Of a DNA stretch of 64,000 nt, positions 32,368-43,517 are shown in pieces; the first letter of the stretch is position 1; each line of letters opens with the position of its first letter. The DNA comes from Blautia sp. Its GTDB lineage: Bacteria > Bacillota > Clostridia > Lachnospirales > Lachnospiraceae. The stretch is taken from NCBI GenBank assembly GCA_022777285.1, contig JALFGN010000027.1, forward strand, positions 22,510 through 86,509, given 5' to 3'. The position numbers and the translations under genes are program-made. Below the pieces are notes generated by a model that did not search any database, was not told the DNA's origin, and saw only the letters and a program-made list of their open reading frames with translations.

Positions 32368-32396
32368 AGAGGCTGAAGATCAGCCTCTTTATTTTT
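32367..32396. terminator. Bidirectional terminator between xerD and DAHP synthase
   Basis: aaagaggctgaagatcagcctctttattttt. Confidence 0.85.
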
Positions 32397-33426
32397 AACA
32401 CAATTCTGCAATTGTATATAACAGTTTTTCTGTTTCTTCCCAGCCAAGACATGGGTCTGTAATGGATTTTCCATAGATATGGTTTGATCCGATCTTCTGA
32501 CAGCCAGATACAATATAGCTTTCGATCATAACACCCTTTACGAGATGACGGATCTCACGGGACACCAGACGGCTGTGAAGGACTTCTTTTACGATACGTA
32601 CCTGCTGCTCGTATTTTTTACCGGAATTTGAATGATTGGCATCAATGATAACAGCCGGATTTGCCAGATTTCTGTCATTGTACATTTCAAGAAGCAGCTG
32701 TAAATCTTCATAGTGATAGTTCGGGATGGTGTTTCCATGTTTGTTTACGGCACCTCTTAAAATGGTATGGGTAAGAGGATTTCCCTCTGTACGTACTTCC
32801 CATCCTCTGGAAATAAAGTCATGACCACCCTGTGCTGCGACTACAGAGTTCAGCATAACAGAAAAGTCGCCGCTGGTAGGATTTTTCATACCAACAGGAA
32901 TATCAAGACCGCTGACCATCAGACGATGTTCCTGATTTTCTACAGAACGGGCACCGATCGCTACATAGGAAAGAAGATCAGACAGGTAGTGCCAGTTGTC
33001 AGGATAAAGCATTTCATCGGCGGAAGTAAGACCGGTTTCCTGAATGGAGCGCATATGCATATGACGGATTGCCAGAATACCGGCAAGAACATCCGGCTGT
33101 GCTTCCGGATCCGGCTGATGCAGCATGCCCTTATAACCTTCACCAGTAGTACGCGGTTTATTTGTATAGATTCTTGGAACTAATACGAGACGGTCTGCAA
33201 CCTTTTCCTGAATCTTAGCAAGACGATTGGTGTAATCACAGACAGAATCTTCATTGTCAGCAGAACAAGGACCTACAATTACAAGAAACTTATCCGAAGC
33301 ACCGGTAATTACATCACGAATCAGCAGATCTCTTTCTTCTTTTACTTTTTTCATCTCCTCTGTGACCGGAGACATTTCCTTAATTTCTTCCGGAGAAGGA
33401 AGCTGTCTTACAAATTTGAAACTCAT
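32395..33426 (-). CDS. aroF: 3-deoxy-7-phosphoheptulonate synthase (AroF/G/H type)
   Basis: IVGPCSADNEDSVCDYTNRL, RIYTNKPRTTGEGYKG, VIIDANHSNSGK. Confidence 0.95.
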   Translation of the reverse strand: MSFKFVRQLPSPEEIKEMSPVTEEMKKVKEERDLLIRDVITGASDKFLVIVGPCSADNEDSVCDYTNRLAKIQEKVADRLVLVPRIYTNKPRTTGEGYKGMLHQPDPEAQPDVLAGILAIRHMHMRSIQETGLTSADEMLYPDNWHYLSDLLSYVAIGARSVENQEHRLMVSGLDIPVGMKNPTSGDFSVMLNSVVAAQGGHDFISRGWEVRTEGNPLTHTILRGAVNKHGNTIPNYHYEDLQLLLEMYNDRNLANPAVIIDANHSNSGKKYEQQVRIVKEVLHSRLVSREIRHLVKGVMIESYIVSGCQKIGSNHIYGKSITDPCLGWEETEKLLYTIAELC

Positions 33427-33578
33427 TTTCTGTTCTCCTCATTTCTATATTTCTATCGTACATTTAAAATCGAACTCATTATAATACATAAAATTCGGGT
33501 TGTCGACCGTTTTTTTCAGACTGACGCTAGATATCCACTCTCCGGCCATGCAGCAGTCCGGAGAGTGGATATCGGGAT

Positions 33579-34904
33579 TTAAGCGGTAAGATGCATGTAT
33601 TTTCGGAGAAAGAACAGAGTCAGTAAGGTGATAAACACTTCGCTTACAAGAAGTCCCCATAGATATCCAATAATTCCATAGCGGGGAATTACAAAAAATA
33701 CAAAAAGGAGACGAATGGACAGACCGAGAAGATTTTGCAGAAAGTATTTGCCGGTTTCCCCCAGACCGTTCAGGATACCGCTGAGTGTACTAGACAGATA
33801 GAGGAAGGGGCAGATAAAGGAAAGGGTTTTTATAAAGGTTCCGGCAAATTCATTTTTGAACAGGAGAAGTCCCAGAAGGTCTCCGGTGCTGTAAAAAAAC
33901 AGGGTTGAAAGAAAGCCAAGAATCAGACAAAAGCGTATGGTAGTAAAAATACAGGAACGTATTTTATCGTAGTTGCCAGTTGCCTGATTTTCTGCTACAG
34001 AGGGAAGGAGCATAACAGAGACGGCATTGGTAACAGCAGAGGGAAACAGAATCAGAGGAAGCGCCATGCCGTTCAATACGCCATAAACTGATAACGCAGA
34101 AGCGGAATCCAGACCATAGAGGCGTAAATGTCCCGGAATGAGCACGGATTCCATGCTGTGAAGCAAATTGATAAACAGACGGTTTCCTGTGAGCGGCAGG
34201 GCCAGACAGATGATGTCTTTCAGCGATTGATAAGGTGTATGCATATGGAGAATGTGATATTCATATTTCCGAAAGTCTAATAAAATAAAGAGCATGGAAA
34301 AGAGCATGGAAAACAGTTCCCCGAAGAAAAGACCGGATACAGCAAGTAAAGGAGTGATTGGATGTTGTTCTCTGGACCAGATCATCCAGATGACATAGGA
34401 TGCACTGACACGGGCAAGCTGTTCTACTAACTGGGACCAGGCAGGGATGGAAGTTTTTTTCCGGGCAAAGTAGTAACCGTTTACGCAGGAATGAAAGGTT
34501 CCCATCGGAATGGAAAGAACGGAAACTTTCAGCAGAGGGGTACACTGTTCTTCGAGGAGGATGTGAAGCGCAAACCAGGAAGCATGGCGAAAAAGAAGAA
34601 ACGTTACGAAAAAGGAGAGACTCATGGACAGGGTTGTGGCGAGAAAAAAGATATCCCGGGCACCCTGTTCATCTTTTAAGGCAGCCCGGGCAGCTACAAA
34701 GCGGGAAATAGCAGTCTGGATTCCGCCTACAGTCAGTGCAAAGCAGAGCGTATGAATGGGGAAAATCAGCTGATAGATTCCCATTCCCTGTGCACCAATT
34801 GTCTGGGAGAGGAATATTCTATAGAGAAAGCCAATGATTTTTGTAAGGAAACCGGAAAGTGTCAGAATCAGAGTTCCCTTCAGAAGCACATGCTCATTTT
34901 TCAT
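33579..34904 (-). CDS. spoVB: Polysaccharide biosynthesis/flippase family protein, stage V sporulation protein B-like
   Basis: KNEHVLLKGTLILTLSGFLTKIIGFLYRIFLSQTIGAQGMGIYQLIFPIHTLCFALTVGGIQTAISRFVA. Confidence 0.9.
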   Translation of the reverse strand: MKNEHVLLKGTLILTLSGFLTKIIGFLYRIFLSQTIGAQGMGIYQLIFPIHTLCFALTVGGIQTAISRFVAARAALKDEQGARDIFFLATTLSMSLSFFVTFLLFRHASWFALHILLEEQCTPLLKVSVLSIPMGTFHSCVNGYYFARKKTSIPAWSQLVEQLARVSASYVIWMIWSREQHPITPLLAVSGLFFGELFSMLFSMLFILLDFRKYEYHILHMHTPYQSLKDIICLALPLTGNRLFINLLHSMESVLIPGHLRLYGLDSASALSVYGVLNGMALPLILFPSAVTNAVSVMLLPSVAENQATGNYDKIRSCIFTTIRFCLILGFLSTLFFYSTGDLLGLLLFKNEFAGTFIKTLSFICPFLYLSSTLSGILNGLGETGKYFLQNLLGLSIRLLFVFFVIPRYGIIGYLWGLLVSEVFITLLTLFFLRKYMHLTA

Positions 34905-35030
34905 GAAAAAACCTGGAATCCTTTTTCATAAATATATTCAAAAAAGTATCTTGACAGAACTGCGCAGGAATGATATCCTACAGATAAATCCGAGTGAAAC
35001 GGTCGGAATTGGAAAGAGGACGGTGATTGC

Positions 35031-35483
35031 TTGAAATTATCAACCAAAGGACGGTACGGATTAAGAGCTTTGATTGATCTTGCTCTTTACAGCGAGGAAG
35101 ATGCCGTTTCTATACAAAGTATAGCAAAACGTCAGAATATATCGGACAGTTATCTGGAACAGCTGGTACGTAAATTGAAGCATGCAGGGCTTGTGATCAG
35201 TGTACGCGGTGCCCAGGGAGGATATAAACTGGCAAAACCGGCAGAAGAAATCTCGGTCGGAGATGTATTACGTGCACTGGAAGGAAGTCTTGAAGCAGTG
35301 ACCTGTGGAGGAGAAAACCGCAGTTGTCAGGAAGCAGATTTATGTGTGACAAGATATGTATGGCAGAGAATCAATCAAAGCATACGGGAAACAGTAGACG
35401 CGATCATGTTGAGTCAGCTTGTAGAAGAAAGCCGTATTATGCGGGAAAAAGGGCAGATTCAAATACAAAAATGTGACAATTAG
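35031..35483 (+). CDS. Rrf2 family (IscR-like) transcriptional regulator
   Basis: MKLSTKGRYGLRALIDLALYS; SYLEQLVRKLKHAGLVISVRGAQGGYKLAK; TTG start. Confidence 0.93.
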   Translation: MKLSTKGRYGLRALIDLALYSEEDAVSIQSIAKRQNISDSYLEQLVRKLKHAGLVISVRGAQGGYKLAKPAEEISVGDVLRALEGSLEAVTCGGENRSCQEADLCVTRYVWQRINQSIRETVDAIMLSQLVEESRIMREKGQIQIQKCDN

Positions 35484-35495
35484 GAGAGAAGAAAA

Positions 35496-36686
35496 ATGAA
35501 GACGACAATTTATCTGGATAATGCAGCAACGACAAAAACAGCACAGGAAGTAGTAGATGCCATGCTTCCGTATTTTACGGAAAATTATGGAAATCCTTCC
35601 AGCATCTACGAGATTGCCGGCAGAAGCAAAGAAGCCATTACAAAGGGAAGAGAACAGATTGCCAATGTGCTGGGAGCAAAGAGTGAAGAGATTTATTTCA
35701 CAGCAGGCGGCAGTGAAGCCGATAACTGGGCTTTGAAAGCTGCTTTTGAAGCATATAAAAATAAAGGAAATCATATTATTACAACAAAAATTGAACATCA
35801 TGCGATTCTGCATACCTGCGAATATCTGGAAAAAAGAGGCGCAAGAATCACTTATCTGAATGTGGATGAGAACGGTGTGGTAGATTTGGATGAACTGCAA
35901 AAAGCAATCACTCCGGAAACCATTTTGATTTCTGTTATGTTTGCAAATAATGAGATCGGTACCATTCAGCCGATCAAAGAAATCGGTCAGATTGCAAAAG
36001 AACATGGAATCCTGTTCCACACAGATGCTGTACAGGCATTTGGACAGGTACCGATTCAGGTCGATGAGATGAACATTGATATGCTCAGTTCCAGTGGACA
36101 TAAAATCAATGGCCCAAAGGGAATCGGATTTTTGTATATCAGAAAAGGTGTAAAAATCCGTTCTTTTGTTCATGGTGGCGCGCAGGAGAGAAAGCGAAGA
36201 GCAGGTACGGAAAATGTTCCGGGAATTGTAGGATATGGGGTAGCCGCCGAGAAAGCTGCAAGAACGATGGAAGAACGTACTGCAAAAGAAATCGAACTGC
36301 GTGATTATTTTATTGAAAGAATTTTGAATGAGATTCCATATGTAAGACTGAACGGAGATCCGAAGAAACGTCTTCCGAATAATATTAACGTAAGTTTCCA
36401 GTTCATTGAGGGAGAATCGTTACTGATCATGCTTGATATGAAAGGAATCGCAGCATCCAGTGGATCTGCATGTACATCCGGTTCCCTGGATCCGTCTCAT
36501 GTACTTCTGGCAATCGGATTGCCGCATGAGATCGCACATGGTTCTCTGCGTATGACCATCAGTGAAGAAACTACAAAAGAAGATCTGGACTATACACTGG
36601 AACAGATCAAGGAAATTGTTGCAAGACTGCGAGATTTATCTCCGCTTTACGAAGACTTTGTAAAAAAACAGAAAAAGAATCAATAA
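35496..36686 (+). CDS. nifS: Cysteine desulfurase NifS/IscS
   Basis: IYLDNAATTKTAQEVVDAMLPYF, HTDAVQAFGQVPI, SSSGHKINGPKGIGFLY, SGSACTSGSLDPSHVL. Confidence 0.96.
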   Translation: MKTTIYLDNAATTKTAQEVVDAMLPYFTENYGNPSSIYEIAGRSKEAITKGREQIANVLGAKSEEIYFTAGGSEADNWALKAAFEAYKNKGNHIITTKIEHHAILHTCEYLEKRGARITYLNVDENGVVDLDELQKAITPETILISVMFANNEIGTIQPIKEIGQIAKEHGILFHTDAVQAFGQVPIQVDEMNIDMLSSSGHKINGPKGIGFLYIRKGVKIRSFVHGGAQERKRRAGTENVPGIVGYGVAAEKAARTMEERTAKEIELRDYFIERILNEIPYVRLNGDPKKRLPNNINVSFQFIEGESLLIMLDMKGIAASSGSACTSGSLDPSHVLLAIGLPHEIAHGSLRMTISEETTKEDLDYTLEQIKEIVARLRDLSPLYEDFVKKQKKNQ

Positions 36687-36714
36687 GAGTGAACAAATAT
36701 GGAGGAAGAAAAAT

Positions 36715-37152
36715 ATGTACAGTGAAAAAGTTATGGATCATTTCCAGAATCCAAGAAATGTAGGAGAAATTGAAAATGCCAGCGGTGTAGGAACAGTTGG
36801 AAATGCAAAATGTGGAGATATTATGAGAATTTATCTTGATATTGATGACAATGGCATGATTCAAGACTGTAAGTTTAAAACATTTGGCTGTGGAGCGGCA
36901 GTTGCTACAAGCAGTATGGCAACAGAACTGGTAAAAGGAAAAAGTATTCAGGAAGCTCTGCAGATTACAAATAAAGCAGTAATGGAAGCTTTAGACGGAC
37001 TTCCTCCTGTAAAAGTACACTGTTCCCTGCTGGCGGAAGAAGCCATCCACGCAGCACTTTGGGATTATGCAGAAAAGAATCATATTAAAATTGAAGGTCT
37101 CGAAAAGCCAAAAACAGACATTTCCGAAGGGGAAGAAGAGGAAGACTATTAA
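36715..37152 (+). CDS. nifU: Fe-S cluster assembly scaffold NifU/IscU
   Basis: [62 protein letters not shown]. Confidence 0.95.
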   Translation: MYSEKVMDHFQNPRNVGEIENASGVGTVGNAKCGDIMRIYLDIDDNGMIQDCKFKTFGCGAAVATSSMATELVKGKSIQEALQITNKAVMEALDGLPPVKVHCSLLAEEAIHAALWDYAEKNHIKIEGLEKPKTDISEGEEEEDY

Positions 37153-38231
37153 TGGGAAAAAAGAAAGTTGTCGTTGGCATGTCAGGTGGTGTGGATTCTT
37201 CCGTAGCAGCCTATCTGCTGAAAGAGCAGGGGTATGAGGTGATTGGTGTGACCATGCAGATCTGGCAGGATGAAGAAAATGCAGTACAGGAAGAAAACGG
37301 CGGCTGTTGTGGGCTGAGTGCGGTAGAAGATGCCAGAAGAGTTGCACGTGCCCTGGATATCCCTTATTATGTTATGAATTTTAAGAAAGAATTTAAAGAG
37401 AATGTCATTGACTACTTTATACAGGAATATCTGGAAGGACGCACGCCAAATCCTTGTATTGCATGCAACCGATATGTAAAATGGGAATCTCTTCTTCAAA
37501 GAAGTATGGAAATCGGTGCGGACTATATTGCTACCGGTCATTATGCGAAAATTGCGCATCTGGATAATGGAAGGTATGCATTGGAAGTCTCAGAAGCCAC
37601 AGGAAAAGATCAGACCTATGCACTTTATAATCTGACCCAGTATCAGCTTTCCCACACACTGATGCCGGTTGGGGCTTATGAAAAAGAGGAAATCCGGAAG
37701 ATTGCAGAAAAAATCGGTCTTCCGGTTGCTCATAAAAAAGACAGTCAGGAAATCTGTTTTGTACCGGATAAGGATTATGCGGGATTTATTGAGACCAATA
37801 CACAGAAAAAAATCCGGGAAGGAAATTATGTACTGGAAGATGGTACGGTGATCGGCAGGCATAAGGGGATTACGCATTATACCATTGGACAGAGAAAAGG
37901 ACTGAATCTGGCAATGGGACATCCTGTGTTTGTAACAAAGATTCGTCCGGAAACCAATGAAGTGGTGATCGGTGAGAATGAAGACCTGTTTAAACGGGAA
38001 CTGATCTGTGATCACATTAACTTTATGGCAATGGAAGATTTACGGGAAGACAGACGTGTAACTGCAAAAATCCGATACAATCACAAAGGCGCTCCCTGCA
38101 CCATTACACGGGTGAGTGAAGATCAGATCAAAGTTCTTTTTGATGAACCTCAGAGAGCCATTACACCAGGACAGGCTGTGGTCTTTTATGAAAATGGATA
38201 TGTAGCCGGAGGCGGAAGCATTATCGGATAA
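37152..38231 (+). CDS. mnmA: tRNA 2-thiouridine(34) synthase
   Basis: [58 protein letters not shown]. Confidence 0.96.
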   Translation: MGKKKVVVGMSGGVDSSVAAYLLKEQGYEVIGVTMQIWQDEENAVQEENGGCCGLSAVEDARRVARALDIPYYVMNFKKEFKENVIDYFIQEYLEGRTPNPCIACNRYVKWESLLQRSMEIGADYIATGHYAKIAHLDNGRYALEVSEATGKDQTYALYNLTQYQLSHTLMPVGAYEKEEIRKIAEKIGLPVAHKKDSQEICFVPDKDYAGFIETNTQKKIREGNYVLEDGTVIGRHKGITHYTIGQRKGLNLAMGHPVFVTKIRPETNEVVIGENEDLFKRELICDHINFMAMEDLREDRRVTAKIRYNHKGAPCTITRVSEDQIKVLFDEPQRAITPGQAVVFYENGYVAGGGSIIG

Positions 38232-38287
38232 AAAAGAACCTTCTAGAAAGGAAAACAAATGGCTTTTCTTTATAGAAGGTTTTTCTG
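38232..38287. terminator. Terminator between mnmA and hisJ-like gene
   Basis: aaaaagaaccttcta ... tatagaaggtttttct inverted repeat. Confidence 0.7.
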
Positions 38288-39088
38288 TTAAAGAGGAAGA
38301 AATTTGGGCTTTCTGTTTTTGAAAATCGTATAGTATTGAAAACCGCATTCTTTCAAAAGCATGGCAGCCCGGTTAAAATCGTAGGCCAGATGCTGCGGTG
38401 CATGGGCATCGGAACCAAGGGTGACGATCTCACCGCCCATTTCATGATAACGGGTCAGAATCTGTTCCGTTGGATTGGGATGTCCCAGTCCATATTTAAA
38501 TCCGCCTGTATTACATTCTAGGCCGATATTTTTCTGAATCAGAACGCGGAGAATCTCGTCAATGATATCTCTGTATTTTTCATACGTGTAATACGTATTT
38601 CTGTTGGGACCGTAGCGTACCACATAATCAAGATGTCCACATACATCAAAACAGGAATATTTTCGGAGATTTTCCAGAACACAGGTAAAATAACGGCGAT
38701 AGGATGCTTCTTCACTGCGATTTTCGAAAAATACCCGTTCATAAGGATCGCAGCCGTCTACGACATGGATGGAACCGATTACAAAGTCAAAGGGATACTG
38801 ACTGGAAAATTCCGGAAGTTTTCCTGTAAGATGCGGCTGAAGCCCCAGTTCAATTCCAAAATATAAAGAAATCTGATTCTCATATTTCTGACGAAGAGCA
38901 TCAAAGGTGTTTTGATAGGCCGGCATATCTACCAGAAAATCCAAATCTCCCGGAGGAAAATCAAAGTCCATATGTTCCGTAAAACACATGGCAGGAAGTC
39001 CCTGACGGATGCCTTCCAGGATCATCTGCTCCATGGGAGTATCGCTGTCACTGGAGAAGGAAGAGTGGAGATGAAAGTCTGCATACAT
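38288..39088 (-). CDS. Histidinol-phosphatase HisJ-type PHP-domain phosphoesterase
   Basis: MYADFHLHSSFSSDSDTPMEQM; FTEHMDFDFP; GSIHVVDGCDPY; TLGSDAHAPQHL. Confidence 0.9.
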   Translation of the reverse strand: MYADFHLHSSFSSDSDTPMEQMILEGIRQGLPAMCFTEHMDFDFPPGDLDFLVDMPAYQNTFDALRQKYENQISLYFGIELGLQPHLTGKLPEFSSQYPFDFVIGSIHVVDGCDPYERVFFENRSEEASYRRYFTCVLENLRKYSCFDVCGHLDYVVRYGPNRNTYYTYEKYRDIIDEILRVLIQKNIGLECNTGGFKYGLGHPNPTEQILTRYHEMGGEIVTLGSDAHAPQHLAYDFNRAAMLLKECGFQYYTIFKNRKPKFLPL

Positions 39089-39201
39089 AGTAAGTTCCTC
39101 CTTTTATCTTGAGCTTTTTGTAACATTATATAAGAAAAAAGGCGAAATGTACAGCGAAGATACAAAAAGATGTAAAATTGCAATAAATATTTAATTTATG
39201 C

Positions 39202-39230
39202 TTGAATTTTTGTGCAGAATTAGGTACAAT
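39202..39230 (+). promoter_or_regulatory. SigmaA-type promoter of gap
   Basis: TTGAAT - 17 nt - TACAAT. Confidence 0.65.
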
Positions 39231-39306
39231 ATCAAATAGGTTGATGTTTCTTTAACAATCTTAGAAACTTCACGTTAATCAAACACTTTTAGGAGGAATG
39301 AATATC

Positions 39307-40326
39307 ATGGCAGTAAAAGTAGCAATCAATGGTTTTGGACGTATCGGACGTCTTGCATTCAGACAGATGTTTGGAGCAGAAGGATTTGAAGTTGTAGCAA
39401 TCAACGATTTAACATCCCCGGCAATGTTAGCTCACTTACTGAAATATGACTCTACACAGGGAAGATATGAAAAAGCAGATACAGTAACAGCTGGTGAAGA
39501 TTCCATCACAGTTGACGGAAAAGAAATCAAAATCTACGCAAAAGCTAACGCAGCTGAACTTCCTTGGGGAGAAATCGGTGTAGACGTAGTTCTGGAATGT
39601 ACAGGTTTCTATACATCCAAAGCAAAAGCAGAAGCTCATTTACAGGCTGGTGCTAAGAAAGTTGTTATTTCTGCTCCTGCAGGAAATGACCTTCCTACAA
39701 TCGTTTACAATGTAAACCATGAAACTCTGACAAAAGATGATAACATCATCTCTGCAGCTTCTTGTACAACAAACTGCCTGGCTCCAATGGAAAAAGCATT
39801 AAATGACCTGGCTCCGATCAAAACAGGTATCATGTGCACAATCCACGCTTACACAGGCGATCAGATGACTCTGGACGGACCACAGAGAAAAGGTGATTTA
39901 AGAAGAAGCCGTGCAGCAGCAGTGAATATCGTACCAAACAGCACAGGTGCTGCAAAAGCAATCGGTCTGGTTATTCCAGAACTGAACGGAAAATTAATCG
40001 GTGCTGCTCAGCGTGTTCCAACCCCAACAGGTTCTACAACTATCTTAACAGCAGTTGTTGAAGGAACAGTAACAGTTGATCAGATCAACGAAGCTATGAA
40101 AAATGCAGCTACAGAATCTTTCGGATACAACACAGACGAAATCGTTTCCAGCGATATCGTAGGTATGAAATTCGGTTCTCTGTTCGATGCAACACAGACA
40201 ATGGTTCTGCCACTGGACAACGGAACAACTCAGGTTCAGGTTGTATCATGGTATGACAACGAAAATTCTTACACAAGCCAGATGGTAAGAACAATTAAAT
40301 ACTTCGGAAAATTATTAGCAGAATAA
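39307..40326 (+). CDS. gap: Type I glyceraldehyde-3-phosphate dehydrogenase
   Basis: [57 protein letters not shown] 39307 better spaced from AGGAGG than 39298. Confidence 0.97.
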   Translation: MAVKVAINGFGRIGRLAFRQMFGAEGFEVVAINDLTSPAMLAHLLKYDSTQGRYEKADTVTAGEDSITVDGKEIKIYAKANAAELPWGEIGVDVVLECTGFYTSKAKAEAHLQAGAKKVVISAPAGNDLPTIVYNVNHETLTKDDNIISAASCTTNCLAPMEKALNDLAPIKTGIMCTIHAYTGDQMTLDGPQRKGDLRRSRAAAVNIVPNSTGAAKAIGLVIPELNGKLIGAAQRVPTPTGSTTILTAVVEGTVTVDQINEAMKNAATESFGYNTDEIVSSDIVGMKFGSLFDATQTMVLPLDNGTTQVQVVSWYDNENSYTSQMVRTIKYFGKLLAE

Positions 40327-40351
40327 TTTATAAGAAGAATAAGGCTCATCA

Positions 40352-40384
40352 GGGGTCCGGTCTATTATGGACCGGACCCCTTTT
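40352..40384 (+). terminator. Rho-independent terminator between gap and pgk
   Basis: ggggtccggtctattatggaccggacccctttt. Confidence 0.88.
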
Positions 40385-40422
40385 GTCTTTTTCGAAGAAA
40401 AAATAAAAGGAGGCATCATCCA

Positions 40423-41616
40423 ATGCTGAATAAAAAATCTGTTGATGATATCAACGTAAAAGGAAAAAAAGTGCTGGTACGCTGTGACTTTAACGTACCT
40501 CTGCAGGATGGAAAGATTACAGACGAAAACCGTCTGGTAGCTGCTCTGCCAACAATCAAAAAACTGATTGCAGACGGCGGAAAAATTATTCTTTGCTCAC
40601 ATCTTGGTAAACCAAAAGGAGAACCAAAACCGGAATTATCTCTGGCACCCGTTGCAAAACGTCTGACAGAATTACTGGGACAGGAAGTAAAATTTGCTGC
40701 TGATCCGGAAGTTGTAGGACCAAATGCAAAAGCTGCTGTTGAAGCGATGAATGACGGAGATGTGATCTTACTGGAAAACACACGTTATCGTGCAGAAGAA
40801 ACAAAGAACGGGGAAGCATTCAGCAAAGATCTCGCTTCTTTGTGTGATGTTTTTGTAAATGATGCATTCGGAACCGCTCACAGAGCACACTGCTCGAATG
40901 TTGGTGTAACACAGTTTGTTGACACAGCTGTAGTTGGTTACTTAATGCAGAAGGAAATTGATTTCCTTGGAAACGCTGTAAATAATCCGGAAAGACCATT
41001 TGTTGCAATTCTGGGTGGTGCAAAAGTTTCCAGCAAAATTTCCGTTATCAACAATCTCCTTGATAAAGTAGATACACTCATCATCGGCGGTGGTATGTCT
41101 TATACATTCTCAAAAGCAATGGGCGGACAGATCGGCAATTCTCTGTGTGAAGATGATTATCTGCAGTATGCACTGGATATGATGAAAAAAGCAGAAGAAA
41201 AAGGTGTAAAACTTCTTCTTCCTGTTGATAACCGTATCGGTGATGCATTCTCCAATGACTGTAATATTCAGGTAGTAAGAAAAGGCGAGATTCCGGATGG
41301 ATGGGAAGGTATGGATATCGGACCGGAAACAGAAAAAATCTTTGCTGACGCTGTAAAAGATGCAAAAACAGTTGTATGGAACGGACCAATGGGATGCTTT
41401 GAAATGCCAAATTTTGCACATGGTACAGAAGAAGTTGCAAAAGCACTGGCTGAAACAGATGCAACTACAATTATCGGCGGCGGTGACTCTGCAGCAGCTG
41501 TAAACATTCTGGGATATGGTGACAAGATGACTCATATTTCCACAGGCGGCGGTGCATCTCTGGAATTCCTGGAAGGAAAAGAACTTCCTGGTGTAGCAGC
41601 AGCAAACGATAAATAA
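40423..41616 (+). CDS. pgk: Phosphoglycerate kinase
   Basis: [60 protein letters not shown]. Confidence 0.97.
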   Translation: MLNKKSVDDINVKGKKVLVRCDFNVPLQDGKITDENRLVAALPTIKKLIADGGKIILCSHLGKPKGEPKPELSLAPVAKRLTELLGQEVKFAADPEVVGPNAKAAVEAMNDGDVILLENTRYRAEETKNGEAFSKDLASLCDVFVNDAFGTAHRAHCSNVGVTQFVDTAVVGYLMQKEIDFLGNAVNNPERPFVAILGGAKVSSKISVINNLLDKVDTLIIGGGMSYTFSKAMGGQIGNSLCEDDYLQYALDMMKKAEEKGVKLLLPVDNRIGDAFSNDCNIQVVRKGEIPDGWEGMDIGPETEKIFADAVKDAKTVVWNGPMGCFEMPNFAHGTEEVAKALAETDATTIIGGGDSAAAVNILGYGDKMTHISTGGGASLEFLEGKELPGVAAANDK

Positions 41617-41649
41617 TTCGACTGGTAAAAGGAAAAGAGGATAAACAAA

Positions 41650-42399
41650 ATGGCAAGAAAGAAAATTGTCGCTGGAAACTGGAAAATGAACATGACTCCA
41701 AGCGAAGCAGTAAAATTAGTGGAAACTTTAAAACCACTTGTAAAAAATGATGAAGTAGACGTAGTATTCTGCGTACCTGCAATCGATATCATTCCTGTAG
41801 TGGAAGCTGCAAAAGATTCCAATATTCAGGTTGGTGCTGAAAATATGTACTTTGAAGAAAAAGGTGCTTATACAGGCGAAATTTCTCCAAACATGCTGAC
41901 AGATGCAGGCGTAAAATATGTTGTATTAGGTCACTCTGAAAGAAGAGAATACTTTGCAGAAACAAATGAAACAGTAAACAAAAAAATGCTGAAAGCTTTT
42001 GAACATGGTATTACTCCAATCATGTGTTGTGGTGAAACTCTGGAACAGAGAGAACAGGGCGTAACTATGGATTTCATCCGTCAGCAGGTAAAAGTCGGTT
42101 TCATGGGTGTGACAGCAGATCAGGCAAAAGAAGCAGTCATCGCTTACGAACCAATCTGGGCAATCGGTACAGGTAAAACTGCTACAACAGAACAGGCGCA
42201 GGAAGTTTGTGCAGGAATCCGTGCTTGCATCGCTGAAATCTATGATGATGCTACAGCAGCAGCAATCCGTATTCAGTACGGCGGTTCTGTAAACGCAAAA
42301 ACAGCTCCGGAACTGTTTGCACAGGCAGACATTGACGGTGGTCTGGTAGGCGGCGCTTCCTTAAAAGAAGAGTTCGGACAGATCGTTAACTACAAATAA
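41650..42399 (+). CDS. tpiA: Triosephosphate isomerase
   Basis: [49 protein letters not shown]. Confidence 0.97.
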   Translation: MARKKIVAGNWKMNMTPSEAVKLVETLKPLVKNDEVDVVFCVPAIDIIPVVEAAKDSNIQVGAENMYFEEKGAYTGEISPNMLTDAGVKYVVLGHSERREYFAETNETVNKKMLKAFEHGITPIMCCGETLEQREQGVTMDFIRQQVKVGFMGVTADQAKEAVIAYEPIWAIGTGKTATTEQAQEVCAGIRACIAEIYDDATAAAIRIQYGGSVNAKTAPELFAQADIDGGLVGGASLKEEFGQIVNYK

Positions 42400-42413
42400 G
42401 ATCAGATTCTGAC

Positions 42414-42454
42414 AAAATCCCGCAGATAGCATGTGCTTTCTGCGGGATTTTTTT
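42414..42454. terminator. Terminator after tpiA
   Basis: aaaatcccgcagatagcatgtgctttctgcgggattttttt. Confidence 0.88.
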
Positions 42455-42465
42455 CATATAGGAAA

Positions 42466-43368
42466 TTATAAGCCTTCCAGATTAAATGGAGGGGTATATT
42501 CTTCTTTCGCACTGCTTTTTTCCTGCATAAATCCATCGGTCAATCCAAGAGAAATGGCTTCCTCCAATACGCGGTTATATTCAAACGATGTAATCCGACG
42601 ATTCAGTTCAGGATACTCACTGCTTTTATAAAAAGGTGTGAACTGACTGAGCAGACTCAAAAGAAAACTGCCTTCCGGCAGCGTGTCCTTGAGCCAGTGC
42701 AGTAACAAAGAAGAATCTTTCCGGCATCCGGGAAGCACCATATGACGGATGATCACTCCTTTTTGCAAAATTTTGTTTTCGTCAAAAACAGGCGGTCCAA
42801 CCTGTTGGATCATACAGGAGATTGCTTTGGAAGCAACCGGGAAATAATCAGCAGCCCGGGAATACTTGCGGGAGAGTTGAGAACTGAAATATTTCAGATC
42901 CGGAAGATAAATATCTACATAGCCCTTTAAAAGTTCCAGCGTTTCCGGCTTTTCATAGCCTCCGCAATTATAGACAACAGGGATACGAAGCTGGGGAGAA
43001 ACCGCATCAAGAGCCTGGAGGATGGACGGAATATATTGGGTGGCAGTTACAAGATTAATGTTGTGTGCCCCTGCATCCTGAAGTTCGAGAAAAATTTCCG
43101 ACAGCCGTTTTACAGACAGTTTTTTTCCGAATCCTTCGCTGCTGATGGAATAATTCTGACAGAAACAACAGCGCAAAGTACAACCGGAGAAAAAGACAGT
43201 TCCGCTTCCTCTGGTTCCGCTGATGCAAGGCTCCTCCCAGTGATGAAGGGCTGCACGGGCAGCCTGGATCTCATGAGAAGAATGACAAAAACCAGAAGCA
43301 TGATAGCGGTTAACATGACAATTTCTTGGACAAAGTGAACAATTTTCATACAGATACTCCAGCTTCAT
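42466..43368 (-). CDS. PflX-like (COG1313-type) radical SAM protein
   Basis: Radical SAM CxxxCxxC in FFSGCTLRCCFCQNYSIS, extra N-terminal cysteines CSLCPRNCHVNRYHASGFC. Confidence 0.85.
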   Translation of the reverse strand: MKLEYLYENCSLCPRNCHVNRYHASGFCHSSHEIQAARAALHHWEEPCISGTRGSGTVFFSGCTLRCCFCQNYSISSEGFGKKLSVKRLSEIFLELQDAGAHNINLVTATQYIPSILQALDAVSPQLRIPVVYNCGGYEKPETLELLKGYVDIYLPDLKYFSSQLSRKYSRAADYFPVASKAISCMIQQVGPPVFDENKILQKGVIIRHMVLPGCRKDSSLLLHWLKDTLPEGSFLLSLLSQFTPFYKSSEYPELNRRITSFEYNRVLEEAISLGLTDGFMQEKSSAKEEYTPPFNLEGL

Positions 43369-43517
43369 AGGCTAATTTCCTTTCAAAAAATAAAATTCTA
43401 TTACATAGTAATAAAAAAATTCTGAAATTTCAAGAGAGCAAGGGAAAAGGGTTTTCATTTGTCATACTTTGCGGTAGAATGGGGGGAGAAAACGGAAGAG
43501 GCATAATGAGGTAAAAC

